Positions 47,380 to 58,859 of a DNA stretch of 64,000 nt are shown one piece after another. Position 1 is the first letter of the stretch; every line of letters starts with the position of its first letter. This DNA is from Tachypleus tridentatus (Eukaryota; Arthropoda; Merostomata; Xiphosura; Limulidae), in assembly GCF_004210375.1 (NCBI RefSeq), contig NC_134833.1, positions 140,546,127-140,610,126 on the forward strand, read 5' to 3'. Both the position numbers and the translations under genes were made by a program. The notes beneath the pieces were generated by a model, which was not told where the DNA came from, ran no database searches, and saw only the letters and a list, made by a program, of their open reading frames with translations.

Positions 47380-48490
47380 TATCAGAGACTTGTTCGACTT
47401 AATGAAACAGTTAAATGAATATTGAGAAGAAAGAGACAGAAAAAGTAAAGAAGAATTACAACTATTTTAAGATAAGACCCACGAAACTGTATGGAATAAA
47501 GAGAAGGTTTACAGCAACATGTTTGAAGAAATACTGGAAGGCTGTAATTACAACATTTTAAAAGTACAGAAAAACAATGCAAGTGTCAGTATAAAACACC
47601 TGGAATATAAAATATTGAATGGAAAGAGAGAACCGATCACACCTTTTTCTAAATCAACCTAAAACACGCACTACTGAAAGATACGGAATGGAAAAACTTA
47701 TTTGACTTATTACAACTGTTTTGACATCTGTTACTGCAGGATTATTCTGGGCTAGTCCAGTCATATCACTACGAGATAAAGTTCCAAAAGTTACCTGACC
47801 ACATCAACATTGTCAATCGAAACAACAACAACAATGGTTTATGGTGGTAAGATACCATAGGAGTTGTACCAGGCTCCATCCGAAATCGCTTCCAAAATGA
47901 ATGAGTGGAAAAATGAACAACAAATGATCCATCTTGTTACTTATTTAAAAGGACCAGTCAAACTACATTAAGTAACCTTCCTGCCGAGAGTTACACCAAG
48001 TATCAAGCATTGGTAACTGTCTTATCAACAGATAGGTGTCCAGAGCAAGGTTCCAGAACAGAATACAGAGGAAAGAAGAGGCTTTGGCTGAACTTACGAA
48101 ATATTTGGAGATGCTTGTCCTTTTATCTTACTCGGATGTTTTATGTAAAATTATAGACTTCTCATGTGATCAATTTATACGTGCCATTACAGAGGATAAT
48201 TAGATTGACACAAAATATACATTCCTGAATGTGGCTCTTTAGTTGGTGATAGAACTTGAACCCTTTAAATTACAGATAAGCATCTAAATATATTATGAAT
48301 AAATTACAGGAGTATCAGATCCTGCAATATTGAAACATTAACTCCCCCGAGTAATAATACAGAAGAACTGAAAAAATTAAACAGATAACTAACCAGACAT
48401 TAGGAAAACAAACTAGTTGTATCATATAATAGATGTAGGACGTTGTGGGCTTCAGTATCCACATCTCGCTCTCTTAATTTCTGTATCCAT
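47380..48490 (+). pseudogene. Decayed Gypsy-type gag
   Basis: Early on there is a charged, coiled-coil-like stretch (LMKQLNEY, EERDRKSKEELQL). At 47890-48230, in three frames, are WKNEQQMIHLVTYLKGP, YQALVTVLST, EALAELTKYLEMLV and CDQFIRAI. They appear in the order and spacing of the capsid-like region of Ty3/Gypsy gag (W-K-x-E-x-K-A-x-x-L-x-x-x-L-x-G-x-A; Y-x-x-L-x-x-x-L-x-x-R-F; L-A-x-x-L-E-x-L). A cysteine-poor GRCGLQYPHL near 48440 could be an eroded zinc knuckle. Frameshifts and stops are frequent and no pol follows. Confidence 0.6.
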
Positions 48491-48864
48491 TGTTACTCTT
48501 ATTTCTTATGTGAGACTGGTGAATGGAGATTAAGATTGATAGATGGTGTATCCCCACCGCAATGTGGGTCCTACTTCTTCAGTCACCTCCAAAACCTAAG
48601 GTATATTTTATAATCCCACATAGCTTGTATTCTGGGATATTTTCAATTAGCGCAACATTTTTTGTTCAATTTATTTCCGTTTCGGCACGTTTTCCAATTT
48701 ATAACTAATATATAATCAAACCGAAAAGATATGTTGAGAAACAGGAAAGGAAAAAAACAGAAGGGTTGAATTATGCCGAGAAAAATGATAATATAGACAA
48801 GCAAAGAGAAATGTGAAGAGATAGTGAAATATAGATATTTAAATCACGAATACAATAGACTGAT
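48491..48864. other. Spacer, no gene seen
   Basis: AT-rich, with no recognisable motif. Confidence 0.4.
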
Positions 48865-49123
48865 TTGGCTTGAATTTCGCGCAAAGCTACACGAGAGCTA
48901 TCTACGCTAGTCATCCCTAATTTAGCAGTGTAAGGCCAGAGGGAAGGCAACTAGTCATCACCACCCACCATTAACTCCTGAGCTACTCTTTTACCAACGA
49001 ACAGTGGGATTGGCAGCCACTTTATAACGCCTTCACAGCTGAAAAGGCGAACATATTTGGTGTGACAGGGATTCGAACCCGCGACGATAAGATTGCGAGT
49101 CGAGCACCTAAGCCACTTGGCTT
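48865..49123 (-). mobile_element. SINE-A, full length
   Basis: Runs from GGCTTGAATTTCGCGCAAAG through GGATTCGAACCCGCGACGAT to AAGCCACTTGGCTTG. Confidence 0.9.
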
Positions 49124-49619
49124 GAAGTTGACAAAAGCAAAGAAATGAAAAGTATTGAAACTACTAGAAAAGAGAAATAAACAAACCAACTGGACTGAAT
49201 ACATAATAACTTATCTGTTTTTCTCCTACAGGAAAACGGATAAAAAAAAAAATTGATAAATAGATAAACAACCACGCTTCAGTAACAGTCAAGATAATCA
49301 TCAAGCCCCTGTGCACGAAATTCAACAACAAATTCAGTAATATAACGAACCTGTTGTTGTTGACGATTGGCCGAGTTCGACGTTCCATTCCTATGGGAAA
49401 GTCCTGTATATTAGGGATGGGTTGAATCGGATGTCAAACAAAACGCCCACCTACTAATACTTTGTTTCATTAATGTCAATAAACATATTCCAAATACGGA
49501 TGTGAGCTCACATAGTGCAATATCATACTGACAGACCTTGCGGCCAAATCAATGACGTCATGAAAAATAAAAGGGCTTCACGTGTTTAACGGTTTTATTT
49601 AAATTAGATGTTACTAACC
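49124..49619. other. AT-rich spacer, no gene seen
   Basis: No recognisable motif. Confidence 0.4.
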
Positions 49620-49627
49620 GTCTAGAA

Positions 49628-49772
49628 CAGTGGTTCCCAACCTTTGTTACGCCCCGCACCCCTAAAAAATTTTAATATGTTTTCGCACCCCCCACAGTAA
49701 TTATTTATTTAAGAATAAAGGTGAAGGTGGCCAAAACAAATGTTATCTCGCACCCCTGGTTGGGAACCACTG
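49628..49772. mobile_element. hAT-type MITE, 145 bp, perfect 8-bp TSD
   Basis: The 15-base terminal inverted repeats are perfect (CAGTGGTTCCCAACC and its complement). The flanks are an exact 8-base duplication, GTCTAGAA (49620-49627 and 49773-49780), the hAT hallmark. The interior has CGCACCCC-type blocks near both ends and no ORF, so it must be moved by a hAT transposase supplied elsewhere. Its termini differ from those of the hAT element at 23861-26846, so that element is not its source. Confidence 0.95.
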
Positions 49773-49942
49773 GTCTAGAAATACCACCTCTCACAAAAGA
49801 AGTAAATTTGTTTGTTGTTGACTGAAAAACGACAGAATATGTATGAGCCTAGCCACTGAGGATTACGAACCTCAATGTCTGCAGTTTTAAGCCCACTGGT
49901 AAGATAGCGTGGGGCGGAAGGTAATTAAGTAAAATCGTATAC

Positions 49943-50036
49943 TGTTTGTTTTGTATTTCGCGCAAAGATACACGAGGGCTATGTGCGCTAGCCGTCCCTA
50001 ATTTAGCAGTGTAAGACTAGAGGGAAGGTAGTTAGG
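49943..50036 (-). mobile_element. 5'-truncated SINE-A
   Basis: Only the tail and the adjacent body remain (TTTGTATTTCGCGCAAAGAT through GACTAGAGGGAAGGTAG), about 94 bases. No TSD was found. Confidence 0.88.
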
Positions 50037-50193
50037 TAGTGAATTGGTGAGTTTAGGGTTGGAAACGTCACTTCGCTAAACATGTTTCCCTCCATACTTT
50101 CAACTGAAGTCGCGTTATAAAGATGACACACAATTCCGTTATTAAATTAAAAAGATTTGGACAAAGCTAAATCTAGCTGCTTTAATTGTGGTC

Positions 50194-50465
50194 GGTCCGG
50201 CATGGCCAGGTGGTTAAGGCGTTCGACTCGTAATCTGAGAACCGCGAGTTCGAATCCCCGTCGCACCGGATAAGCTCGACCTTTCAACCGTTGGGGCGTT
50301 TTAATGTAACGGTCAATTCCATTATTCGTTGGTAAAAGAGTAGGCCAAGAGTGGACGGTGGGTGGTGATAACTAGGCGTCTTCCCTCTACTCTCACACTG
50401 CTAAATTAGGGACGGCTAGCTTGATAGCCATCATGCAGCTTTGCGCGAAAATTCAAACAAACAAA
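50194..50465 (+). mobile_element. SINE-A, full length
   Basis: Head GTCCGGCATGGCCAGGTGGT, B box GAGTTCGAATCCC, and a complete body and tail. Confidence 0.93.
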
Positions 50466-52005
50466 TATTTTCTTGTGTTCAGTAATTCAAAATTGAGAAC
50501 AACAACACCTGAACCGTCGGACTAAGAGAACCTGACCTCGCTGTTTAGTTGACGGGCATTTAAGGTGGGTGCCATTCGGGTTGAAAATTCCAATTGCATT
50601 TCTGAAATAGTTTAAACGCACTTTTAAACTAATTCAAGGTAAATCTGAAGCAACAAAAAGGCCACTGACTTACTTGAAACAAACATTATATAAAAACTTC
50701 TACAGGAACCACGAGTATGAAGAAACGCTGTGTGTGTGTTAAGTACTAAACTTGTTTTCCGGAAAACGATTCAGGTTTTCATTCTAGTTGAAATCTTGTT
50801 TTTCTTTTAAATGTCTTTACTTCTGTTGGCGCAAATAACAGTTAATTCAAACATATATTCACACAGACACGTACATATCTATAAAAATACGTGGATGTTA
50901 TTATTCTTGGAACAACAACCTGAGCAAAGTTTAAGCACTGAACAATTTTAAAATATATGCTTCGTTGAATCGTGTAATACTTATTGACGCAGACTACATG
51001 TTTTCTTTTCAATAATATAAACTAGTTAATAGTTTGGTGTCATGTCGCGTAGCTCAGGGGTGAAATAAAATGTAATATGGTGTATAGAAGTAGATTTAAT
51101 AGAGATTACGCGAAACCGAGTCGTGGACCTATTTTTCTTGAAAAGTATCTGCGACCCTATTGGTTTACTAATAATGCTACGTGAGTAAATTAGGCTTAGT
51201 AAAATAAACTTCCTTCTATATGAAATTTCTAATATTTCGTGCATTTACTAACCTATGTCGAGTTTATTTTATCTATTAAAATCTTAGTTCTTTCCATTTT
51301 ACCCTATAAAATACAATTTTTCTTCTTAAAATATGGGGAATTAACGTGTTATTAATGTGCACGATAAATAGAAGTGGTCGGTGTCGAAACGAATTGTATT
51401 CAGCTAATCATAATTTTAAAATATACACGAAAGTTGAACCGAAATATTTTCGAAATAAAGATCACATATTTATGAGAAAATCATTAATATTTGTGAATAA
51501 ACAGAAAGTGGCACAAATTTTTTTTGTCAGTTTAAATATATTCCTTGCACTAAAACTTTTATATCATAATTCTATAACTTCAGTTAGGTAAGAAGTACAA
51601 TTGTGATACGTAATGTCATGGCATATTGCTGGACTTAAATATGTACGTCCAAGCTAGTGTGTGGTTGTACCCGGTTGTACATAACTCTGCAAATATGTTT
51701 CCGAACCAAATTTTAATTTTTATTAACCAGAAACAATCTTAGCTGGTGAAATCTATCTTAAATTGTGGAAGGTCAGACTCATTGACGCCTGCGTAGTATT
51801 TAGTTATAGTTGCAGATAGAGGCGTCTCTAGGCAATGGTACACGGGGCTAGTGCCTTGAATCCTCAGTTGATGTCCTGAAAAATCAGAATACAAAGCTAT
51901 GATTGATACCACACCGAAACACCTAAAATTCCCACACCTAGGGGTCCCAATGTCGAATATTACAAGCACCTATATACCTATGATTGCTTGAAACTTTCTA
52001 TTGTT
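50466..52005. other. AT-rich spacer, no gene seen
   Basis: ORFs at 51026-51244, 51346-51591 and 51739-51969 carry no motif I recognise. Confidence 0.4.
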
Positions 52006-52018
52006 CAATATCATTGTT

Positions 52019-52141
52019 GTCCCCCGCTAGTACAGCGGTAAGTCTACGGATTTATAACGCTATAATCAGGGGTTCGATTCCCCTCGGTGGACTCAGCAGA
52101 TAGCCTGATGCGGCTTTGCTATAAGAAAACACCAAACACAC
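52019..52141 (+). mobile_element. SINE-C, full length, 13-bp TSD, well-preserved tRNA head
   Basis: The TSD CAATATCATTGTT is perfect (52006-52018 and 52142-52154). The head folds like a tRNA: acceptor GTCCCCC pairs with GGTGGAC at six of seven positions, and the T stem AGGGG/CCCCT is perfect around the B box GGTTCGATTCC. The tail is CAGCAGATAGCC...GGCTTTGCTATAAG followed by an A-rich end. This is the best copy of the third SINE family in the window. Confidence 0.9.
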
Positions 52142-52154
52142 CAATATCATTGTT

Positions 52155-53555
52155 ACTGTTTTCCATAGTTCGGTGGGTTATAATTTCATTTTGTCTCAGA
52201 TATTTATTATCAAAGTGTCCATTCTACTTTTGAGTAATGTAAACACCATAAAAAACAGATAGATAAAAACAATAATCCATGGAATACAACATTAAGAAAA
52301 AACAGTCAAAGGTATTGTCAGTAACTCTTGGGTTGATAAATACGACGAAATGAGCCATGATGGTGAAAAATTATAATTTAGAAATACAAAATGATAAGTT
52401 ATACACATAAAATATTCGAGAAAGCATTTATCGAGATACCCAGGTCTGTAAGTCCAAAATATTTTATTTCAAGTAAAGAAAAAAAAAAAAAAACAGCTTT
52501 GAATCACAGAAAAGATAAAACTGTCCAAACTGCATGAATAGTGAAAAATCAAAACCAAACTAACAATAGCTGCAAGCAACAAATAAACATAGCTCTGCCT
52601 TTATCTATACTTGTTAAGATTCATGAAGTTCGTAAAATACCACAGTATTGGTTTAAATCAGCAGCTCAAAATTTTATTTTAATTGTTTGAGTTAAAACTA
52701 ATAATTGTGCCTTTCATACAAACCAATTAGTTTGCATTAAAATTAGCTATAGAGGAGGAGAAATATTATATTGATGATGACTAATTATTTTTTTCAAATA
52801 TACAGCACAACTGACGTTTATAACCAAAGATTATAGTAAATTAGCATTACACTTACAGTAAAACAATAAAAATACATACACACACCTCATATATGATGTA
52901 AAACTTATTCATAGCATTACCAATAAAGAAAAGACTATTATTAGTAATAAAATTACTGGTGTTGGTAGTATTAGCTCCAAGTTACAAATTACAATAAAAA
53001 GAAGTCTCAGTAACAAGTAAGAAACCGTCAACAATCTGTACAAGCCTATCAGGAAATAACTCACCAAATTCTTAACTTGAACGAAAGTTTCTACCTCTTA
53101 AGTTTGCACCGATGATACTCTCTACAGTAGCCAGTTATCTATGCCCTAATTTTGTGCTCAGTGTTTAATTCAGAAATATTACACGAAGTACTACATTCCA
53201 CTTAAATACACACCTGCCTCAACATGTTCATACAACACCGGTTTGAACACACGTTTAACTAGCGCGGAAAGTTGCTGCAGGTAAAGCAGATGTGGCGCCC
53301 TCATAGTTTCTCAATCATATTCTTATAATTTAAGTTTGATTATTTGTTTTTCACAAAACAAAACATTATATATAAAGTAAATCGTTTATGATAATTTGTT
53401 AACATGGTTATTCATTTATGATGTCCAAAATAGCTAATAATATTTTAATAACAACTTTATTGTTGAATAGTAATAATTAAATTATGAAATTGTAATAAAT
53501 ATTCTCAATAAAGATACTTGTAAAGCGTTTAAGAAAAGTTTAACTTCCATGTCTC
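52155..53555. other. Very AT-rich spacer, no gene seen
   Basis: No repeat block, transposon end or protein-like ORF was found. Confidence 0.4.
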
Positions 53556-53564
53556 AGGAGTTTA

Positions 53565-53838
53565 CGGCCTGGCATGACCAAGCGCGTAAGGCGTGCGATT
53601 CGTAATCCGAGGGTCGCGGGTTGCGCCAAACATGCTCGCCCTCCCAGCCGTGGGGGCGTTATAATGTTACGGTCAATCCCACTATTCGTTGGTAAAAGAG
53701 TAGCCCAAGAGTTGGCGGTGGGTGGTGATGACTAGCTGCCTTCCCTCTAGTCTTACACTGCTAAATTAGGGACGGCTAGCACAGATAGCCCTCAAGTAGC
53801 TTTGTGCGAAATTCCAAAACAAACAAACAAACAAACTT
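53565..53838 (+). mobile_element. SINE-A with 9-bp TSD and compensated tail hairpin
   Basis: The TSD AGGAGTTTA is perfect (53556-53564 and 53839-53847), after an ACAAACAAACAAAC tail. The B-box region is shortened. In the tail both hairpin arms have changed together, to GCACA and TGTGC where the family has GCGCA and TGCGC. Confidence 0.93.
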
Positions 53839-53847
53839 AGGAGTTTA

Positions 53848-54239
53848 TATGGTAGTATTTTTTGCTTTTGTTTTTTGCTAATATGAAAATGTTAAAAGAT
53901 GTAATTTGTCACAGCAAATATTCACGATACTTATTCTGATATATAGCAACTATACATATCATAGAAACCATTGTTTTAATTGATAAACTATCCATGCAAA
54001 CAACATAATTTTAACCTGTTAAGCAGTTTAGTTTATATATACAAACACATAAACTAAAAATAAGTAAACAGACATCAATTCCAAAATAATAATAATAACA
54101 ATAAAGTCATCTTACTGAATAAACAAAGAAGAAACGAAAATTACAAATTTACAATTAATATTTAGTTAATATGCCCTTCATGAAATTTAAGTCATAAATA
54201 GAATTATACATAGTTTTCCCAAGATTTAAAATATATGTT
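53848..54239. other. AT-rich spacer, no gene seen
   Basis: No recognisable motif. Confidence 0.4.
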
Positions 54240-54880
54240 TAGGGGATTGTACTCTGGAGGGAAGCTTGAAGTTGGTTGTTTAGAAACAATAAAAAGGTCA
54301 AGAAGAGACCATACTTGCTCAACAGAGTTCATATTCGGCAGTCGCCTGACCATAGGAGAATGGAATCACTTGCTTTGGTGACTTGGGCTAAAAGAACAGG
54401 AGACCCATTTGACATGAAAACACAGCCTTGTTTGATAACCTGATCAATAACGTGGACGGACAGAAGGCCGCTTGAAGGTTTTGATTGTGTAACAATAATT
54501 ATTTCTTTCTATACCATCACAGATGTACCACCACAAAGTTTATGGCTTGCAGACGATTCAATGAAAATATCTGAGAAGATAATTGTAAAACTCTGTTGTA
54601 TCCATTAACCAGGAATAGTGCGATTCTGGACTCATAGAAAAAAAGTGTCCCGAAAGGAGGGAGGGAGTGATGCCATCTGTAACATTTACTGGTGTCGACC
54701 TACTGCATTGCTTGAAATAAGGAATTACTTTTGTCTAGCTACTCCGCCATTATAGTCAATAATATAAAGATAGTTCCTGATCGTAAAGGGGAACAGTTGC
54801 AACTGTCTTGCAATGACGCAGGTCGTTTCTAGTAATTTTCTCACAGAACGAAGAATCTGTTCTATTCATTTTGGACATTC
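54240..54880 (-). pseudogene. Highly decayed Tc1-like transposase C-terminal half
   Basis: On the minus strand, broken frames give GGTSVMV (usually G-G-G-S-V-M-V-W), VIDQVIKQGCVFMSNG (usually Y-I-D-E-V-L), LLAQVTKASDSI (usually H-T-A-x-V-T-x-x-F-L) and LPNMNSVEQVWSLLDL (usually S-P-D-L-N-P-I-E-H-x-W-D). Order and spacing follow Tc1-family transposases. The second Asp motif and the inverted repeats are gone. Confidence 0.55.
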
Positions 54881-56567
54881 AGTCTATGTGTAGAACTGTT
54901 GTTTGTTCGACATGACTGAAACTGCATCGTCACCAAATTCGCTAGGATAGCGACGTTACAAATGATATGGCTATTTCTCGCTAACTTTGACTTCTCCATC
55001 ATCATGTAATTTGACTTTGTGAAAATACGGTTAATTTCTGGAATTCCTTTCGTCTCGGTATTGCTGTATTCTTTACCAATCTATGCTTATGTCGAGATTA
55101 TTTGCGTATGACGTCATAAAAATGGTGGACTTATATTATCCATGATGCCTATTTACACACTGGTAGGCTGTATACGAGGGTATATACCACTTCTCAAAAA
55201 AATCTTAACTGAAATATGATTGACAGAGGATTGCGTTGTTTGAAATATTACGATTTTTCTAGTCTTTTCTTTCTCTCTCTCTCTCTCTCTCTCTTTTTTA
55301 TAGCTACAACAATGTTTCAGTTTTTCATGGTGTGAAAAGATAGTCCTTACAAAACTACCAGCATAAATATTTAAATATTATTTAATATTTCAATAAAAGA
55401 TGGCGCCACATACAAAATTACGACATCATAAATTTTTACCATGAAAACTGGTATTTCCAAGAAAAAACTCATGAACGCTTCTTTGAAATCTGAGTTAAAG
55501 AGATAAATATATATATTTTATTATTCTAAGTGGTCAGTTTCTAAAAAAATACTTCAATATAATCTAGTGTATAGAGTATTATTTACTCTTTTTTATATTT
55601 CGTCTCACCTACAACAGGTCTTACTGTTACAATTGAACAATCAGTCAGATTTCATTTATGCCATGGTGCCATGACCAAAAACATTGGTATGTCATATTTT
55701 CACTTGCAGTTTCGTGATAGCTTTATTTAGAAAATGGCATTTCACATTTACTTAAATAATAATTATCAGTTTCTTTGCGAGACACATTCAAGGTTTCACT
55801 TACTGGTTTAGCAATTATACACACTTACTGTTGTTAAGGTAATTTTTCCATTTTCGCTGGTTACGTTCGTGGGCTTTACAAATAACTACATTTCAAGGTT
55901 TTGGTTCAAGGTAAATATCTTTACCATAACTTTCATGTAGTTGTCCAGTTAAACTACATTCGTTCTATATATTTAACTTGTTCGAGGCTAAAGATACTTT
56001 TTCGTGATTGTCTTCGTCACAGCTGCATGTGGGAGGGGTAAAATGGATATTATTAAGGATGTCATTGCGATATTAATAACAGGACTGATAATCTGTGCAT
56101 ATTAACACACGTGACTCTTTAAGATATATATAGGACATGATCTCGGAATGTTTCCTAATGTCATAACTTCGTAAAATTCAAATATGATAAGAATTTACAA
56201 GACGGTGATAAAAATCTGAACCTGACGATGACCGAAGAAGGTTTGAACGTGGTCCGCTCCTTTACATACAAATTTTCTCAACCCAAACCAGCCGTTTTTA
56301 CATATATTTTTTCTATACAAGTGAGTTTTCTCGTCATCACTAATAAGTAAGGAAAGTTTGTAATTTATTATATATTAACGATTAATAAATGGCCTAAAAA
56401 CACGTTTTGGAAATCCCATATGAGACGTCATTATCATCAACACCTGTTGCTCTTATAAGTATTAAACATTTTCATGCAAGAAACATTTTATTTTAAAGAC
56501 TGGAAATCCTGAGAGTAATTGAAGTCAGATGAGTTTCAAAGCCTAGCTAGCATATTAGAGTAATGAT
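54881..56567. other. AT-rich spacer, no gene seen
   Basis: It contains a (TC)n microsatellite at 55271-55294 and nothing else I can support. Confidence 0.4.
55271..55294. repeat. (TC)n microsatellite
   Basis: A TC dinucleotide run of about 24 bases. Confidence 0.9.
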
Positions 56568-56579
56568 TCCTAAAATTAT

Positions 56580-56707
56580 ACCCCCCCAGTGGCTCAGCGG
56601 TATGTCTGCGGACTTACAACGCTTAAAACCGGGTTTCGATACCCGTGATGAGCAGAGCATAGATAGCCTATTGTGTAGCTTTGTGCTTAATTCAAAACAA
56701 CAAACAA
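56580..56707 (+). mobile_element. SINE-B, full length, 12-bp TSD
   Basis: The TSD TCCTAAAATTAT is perfect (56568-56579 and 56708-56719). It has CCCCCCAGTGGCTCAGCGGT, a B box GGTTTCGATACCC, and GTAGCTTTGTGCTTAATTCA. It is the reference plus-strand copy of this family. Confidence 0.95.
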
Positions 56708-56773
56708 TCCTAAAATTATTCGCACACAATTGAAAATCCGTACATAAAAGCAGTTTTAGAATATTTGGGTGAG

Positions 56774-57038
56774 GTCCGGCATGGCCAGGTGGGTTAAAGC
56801 GTACGACTTGTAATCTGAGAGTCGCGGGTTCGAATCCCCGTGCACCAAACATGCTCGCCCTTTTAGCCGTGGGGGCGTTATAATGTGACGGTCAATCTCA
56901 CTATTCGTGAGTAAAAAGAGTGGAGTGGTGGTGATGATTAGCTGCCTTCCCTCTAGTCTTACACTACTAAATTAGGGACGGCTGGCACAGACAGTCCTAG
57001 TCCCCGTAGAGCTTTGCGCGAAATTCAAAAACAAACAA
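56774..57038 (+). mobile_element. SINE-A, full length
   Basis: Head GTCCGGCATGGCCAGGTGGG and B box GGGTTCGAATCCC. The body is shortened at the GAGTTGGCGGTGGG block. The tail ends GCTTTGCGCGAAATTCAAAA. It lies 54 bases after the downstream TSD of the SINE-B. Confidence 0.93.
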
Positions 57039-57316
57039 TATTTTAAGAACGTACGCAAACACAGAGTAAGAAAATTAAAGCTATTCTAGGTATTCACAAA
57101 TATAAAAAAAAAAAAAGATTAAACGAGAAATCTGTGCTCCAGTAATTTGACGACCTTCATATAAGACTAGGTTTATACTTATTTTTCTGTAACAAGAAAA
57201 CACAGACTAAACAGCATAAAAAATACACTCACTGTGCACTTGATTGGTGACCCTACCTTACGTCAGTGTGGATAACCTTTCGCTTTGAGTCGATGTCATA
57301 TATAGTATTTGCGTGC

Positions 57317-57370
57317 ATTTTCTTATAGCAAAACCACATCAGGCTATCTGCAGAATTCACCGAGGGTCAT
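57317..57370 (-). repeat. SINE-C 3' fragment
   Basis: TTTCTTATAGCAAAACCACA followed by TCAGGCTATCTGCAG is the complement of the SINE-C tail. The head is absent. Confidence 0.75.
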
Positions 57371-57374
57371 ATAC

Positions 57375-57930
57375 AGAATTGGCAAGAAGCCATAAAATGT
57401 TTTGTCCAAACTGTTATGTATGCAGCAAGAAATCTGGTATGCGATTGGTTCAGAGATGTCGGTAGAGAGCTGCATTGTTGAGCGTAATGTGCAAGTTCGT
57501 CCCAAGATATTCAATCAGACTGAGACCTGGTAATAATGATGATGACCAAGGAAAGTGAATGTAGTGACAGTCATGTACTTTGATTTTCGAATTTCGCGGA
57601 AAGCTACTCGACGTCTATCTGTGCTAGCCTTCCCTAATTTAGCAGAATAAAACTAGAGAAAAGGCAACTAGTCATCACCACCCACCGCCAATTATTGGAA
57701 TGCTCTTTTACTAAAAAATAGTGAGATTGGCCGTACAGTTATAACGCCCCCACGGCTGAAAGGTCGAGCATGTTTGGTGTGACGGGGAATCGAATCCTCG
57801 CGACCCTAATATTACGAGTCAAGCGCCCTAACCACCTGGGTATGCCGGGCCCTGCAATTATGTTCTTTGAGACAATTAATACCAACATCAGCGTGAAGAA
57901 TTATTGCACAGACAATTCATGCATACTTTG
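57375..57930 (-). pseudogene. Possible Tc1-like remnant split by SINE-A
   Basis: On the minus strand, HFPWSSSLLPGLSLIEYLG resembles the W-P-x-x-S-P-D-L-N-P-I-E-x-x-W-D signature, followed by LSTDISEPIAYQIS-like C-terminal sequence. Upstream of the inserted SINE (57588-57852) are diverged remnants. Stops are frequent and no inverted repeats were found. This is a tentative call. Confidence 0.35.
57588..57852 (-). mobile_element. SINE-A, full length
   Basis: Runs from GAATTTCGCGGAAAGCTACT to GGGTATGCCGGGCCC. The B-box region reads GGAATCGAATCCTCGCGACC, with two extra bases. Confidence 0.9.
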
Positions 57931-58209
57931 TATGTTTTTCACTTTCTAAATGAATCATAAGGTCCATCTCTACCACGAATATTGCCCTTTCATTACTACC
58001 CTACTTCCAGTAACTTGTATTATCAGAACAAAACAAAACACGTGCTTCTTAAAATGTTCTCTACATTTTTACTCTGCCGTCACTACAGTGAAAGACGAAA
58101 CGTGACTTTTCACACGCATCAAGTGCTTTATTTAAGTATTGCAAGTGTATTTTATACGTTTAAATATGAGATAAAATATATTTTCATATGACAGGTTTTC
58201 TTGGTATGC
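57853..58209. other. AT-rich spacer, no secure gene
   Basis: An ORF at 57982-58191 shows no recognisable motif. The left edge may be residual Tc1-like sequence. Confidence 0.35.
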
Positions 58210-58221
58210 TTCATACAACAC

Positions 58222-58443
58222 AATCCCCGTCGCACCAAACATGCTCGCTTTTTCAGCCGTGGGGACGTTATTTTGTGACGGTCAGTCCCACTATTCGTTG
58301 GTAAAAAGAGTAGCCCAAGAATTGGCGGTGGGTAGTGATGACTAGCTGCCTTCCCTCTAGTCTATCACTGCTGTATTAGGGACGGCTAGTGCAGATATCT
58401 CTCGTGTAGCTTTGTGTGAAATTCAAAACAAAGAAACAAACAA
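58222..58443 (+). mobile_element. 5'-truncated SINE-A with 12-bp TSD
   Basis: It starts inside the tRNA head just after the B box (ATCCCCGTCGCACCAAACAT), with the rest intact. The TSD TTCATACAACAC is perfect (58210-58221 and 58444-58455). Confidence 0.95.
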
Positions 58444-58524
58444 TTCATACAACACTATGCAGCTAATATAGTCCTAACTGTTGCCAAAAAATTAATAGAT
58501 CACTTTGGGTACAGTGTGTGTGTG

Positions 58525-58578
58525 TTTTTTTCTTATAGCAAAGCCACGTCAGGCTATCAGCTGTGTCCATCGATGGGG
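58525..58578 (-). repeat. SINE-C 3' fragment
   Basis: TTTTCTTATAGCAAAGCCAC followed by GTCAGGCTATCAGCTGTGTCC is the complement of the SINE-C tail. It follows a short GT run. Confidence 0.75.
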
Positions 58579-58859
58579 TCCACAGTCTAAAATCTTTCTC
58601 AAATGTATTTCCATTTTTTCTTTCCATTATTCTCTTCATGAACTGTGTAACGTAAGTTTTTTTAACAGCCTGTCAAAGAAATGGTCTTTAGTAACGATGC
58701 TTCCGCTAGATGGCTCTTATCGCGGCCCTTTGAAAATAGTTTAGAATATTTTTTTTATATTCACCGTTTTCCAAACTAATCGTAATAGGGTTACATCTGT
58801 GTACTATTCTTTAAATATAGATGGAGGCACCCAGTAAAGCAGTCAGTTACTATGAAAAC

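Larger units (their letters stand above)
46120..48490 (+). mobile_element. Ty3/Gypsy-like remnant with Tc1 insertion
   Basis: A primer-binding-like site and a decayed gag frame lie in the same orientation. They are separated by an independently bounded Tc1-type element (46162-47315, TA on both flanks), which inserted into the leader. I could not delimit the LTR: the DNA just left of the primer site ends in TACAACAA, as an LTR might. No pol on this strand follows, so the remnant is truncated. Confidence 0.5.

Noticed and set aside
52019..52095. tRNA-like fold considered as a functional tRNA gene
   Set aside because: The acceptor and T stems pair well, but the anticodon arm is irregular, and the sequence continues into a SINE tail inside a 13-bp TSD. 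It is a SINE head.
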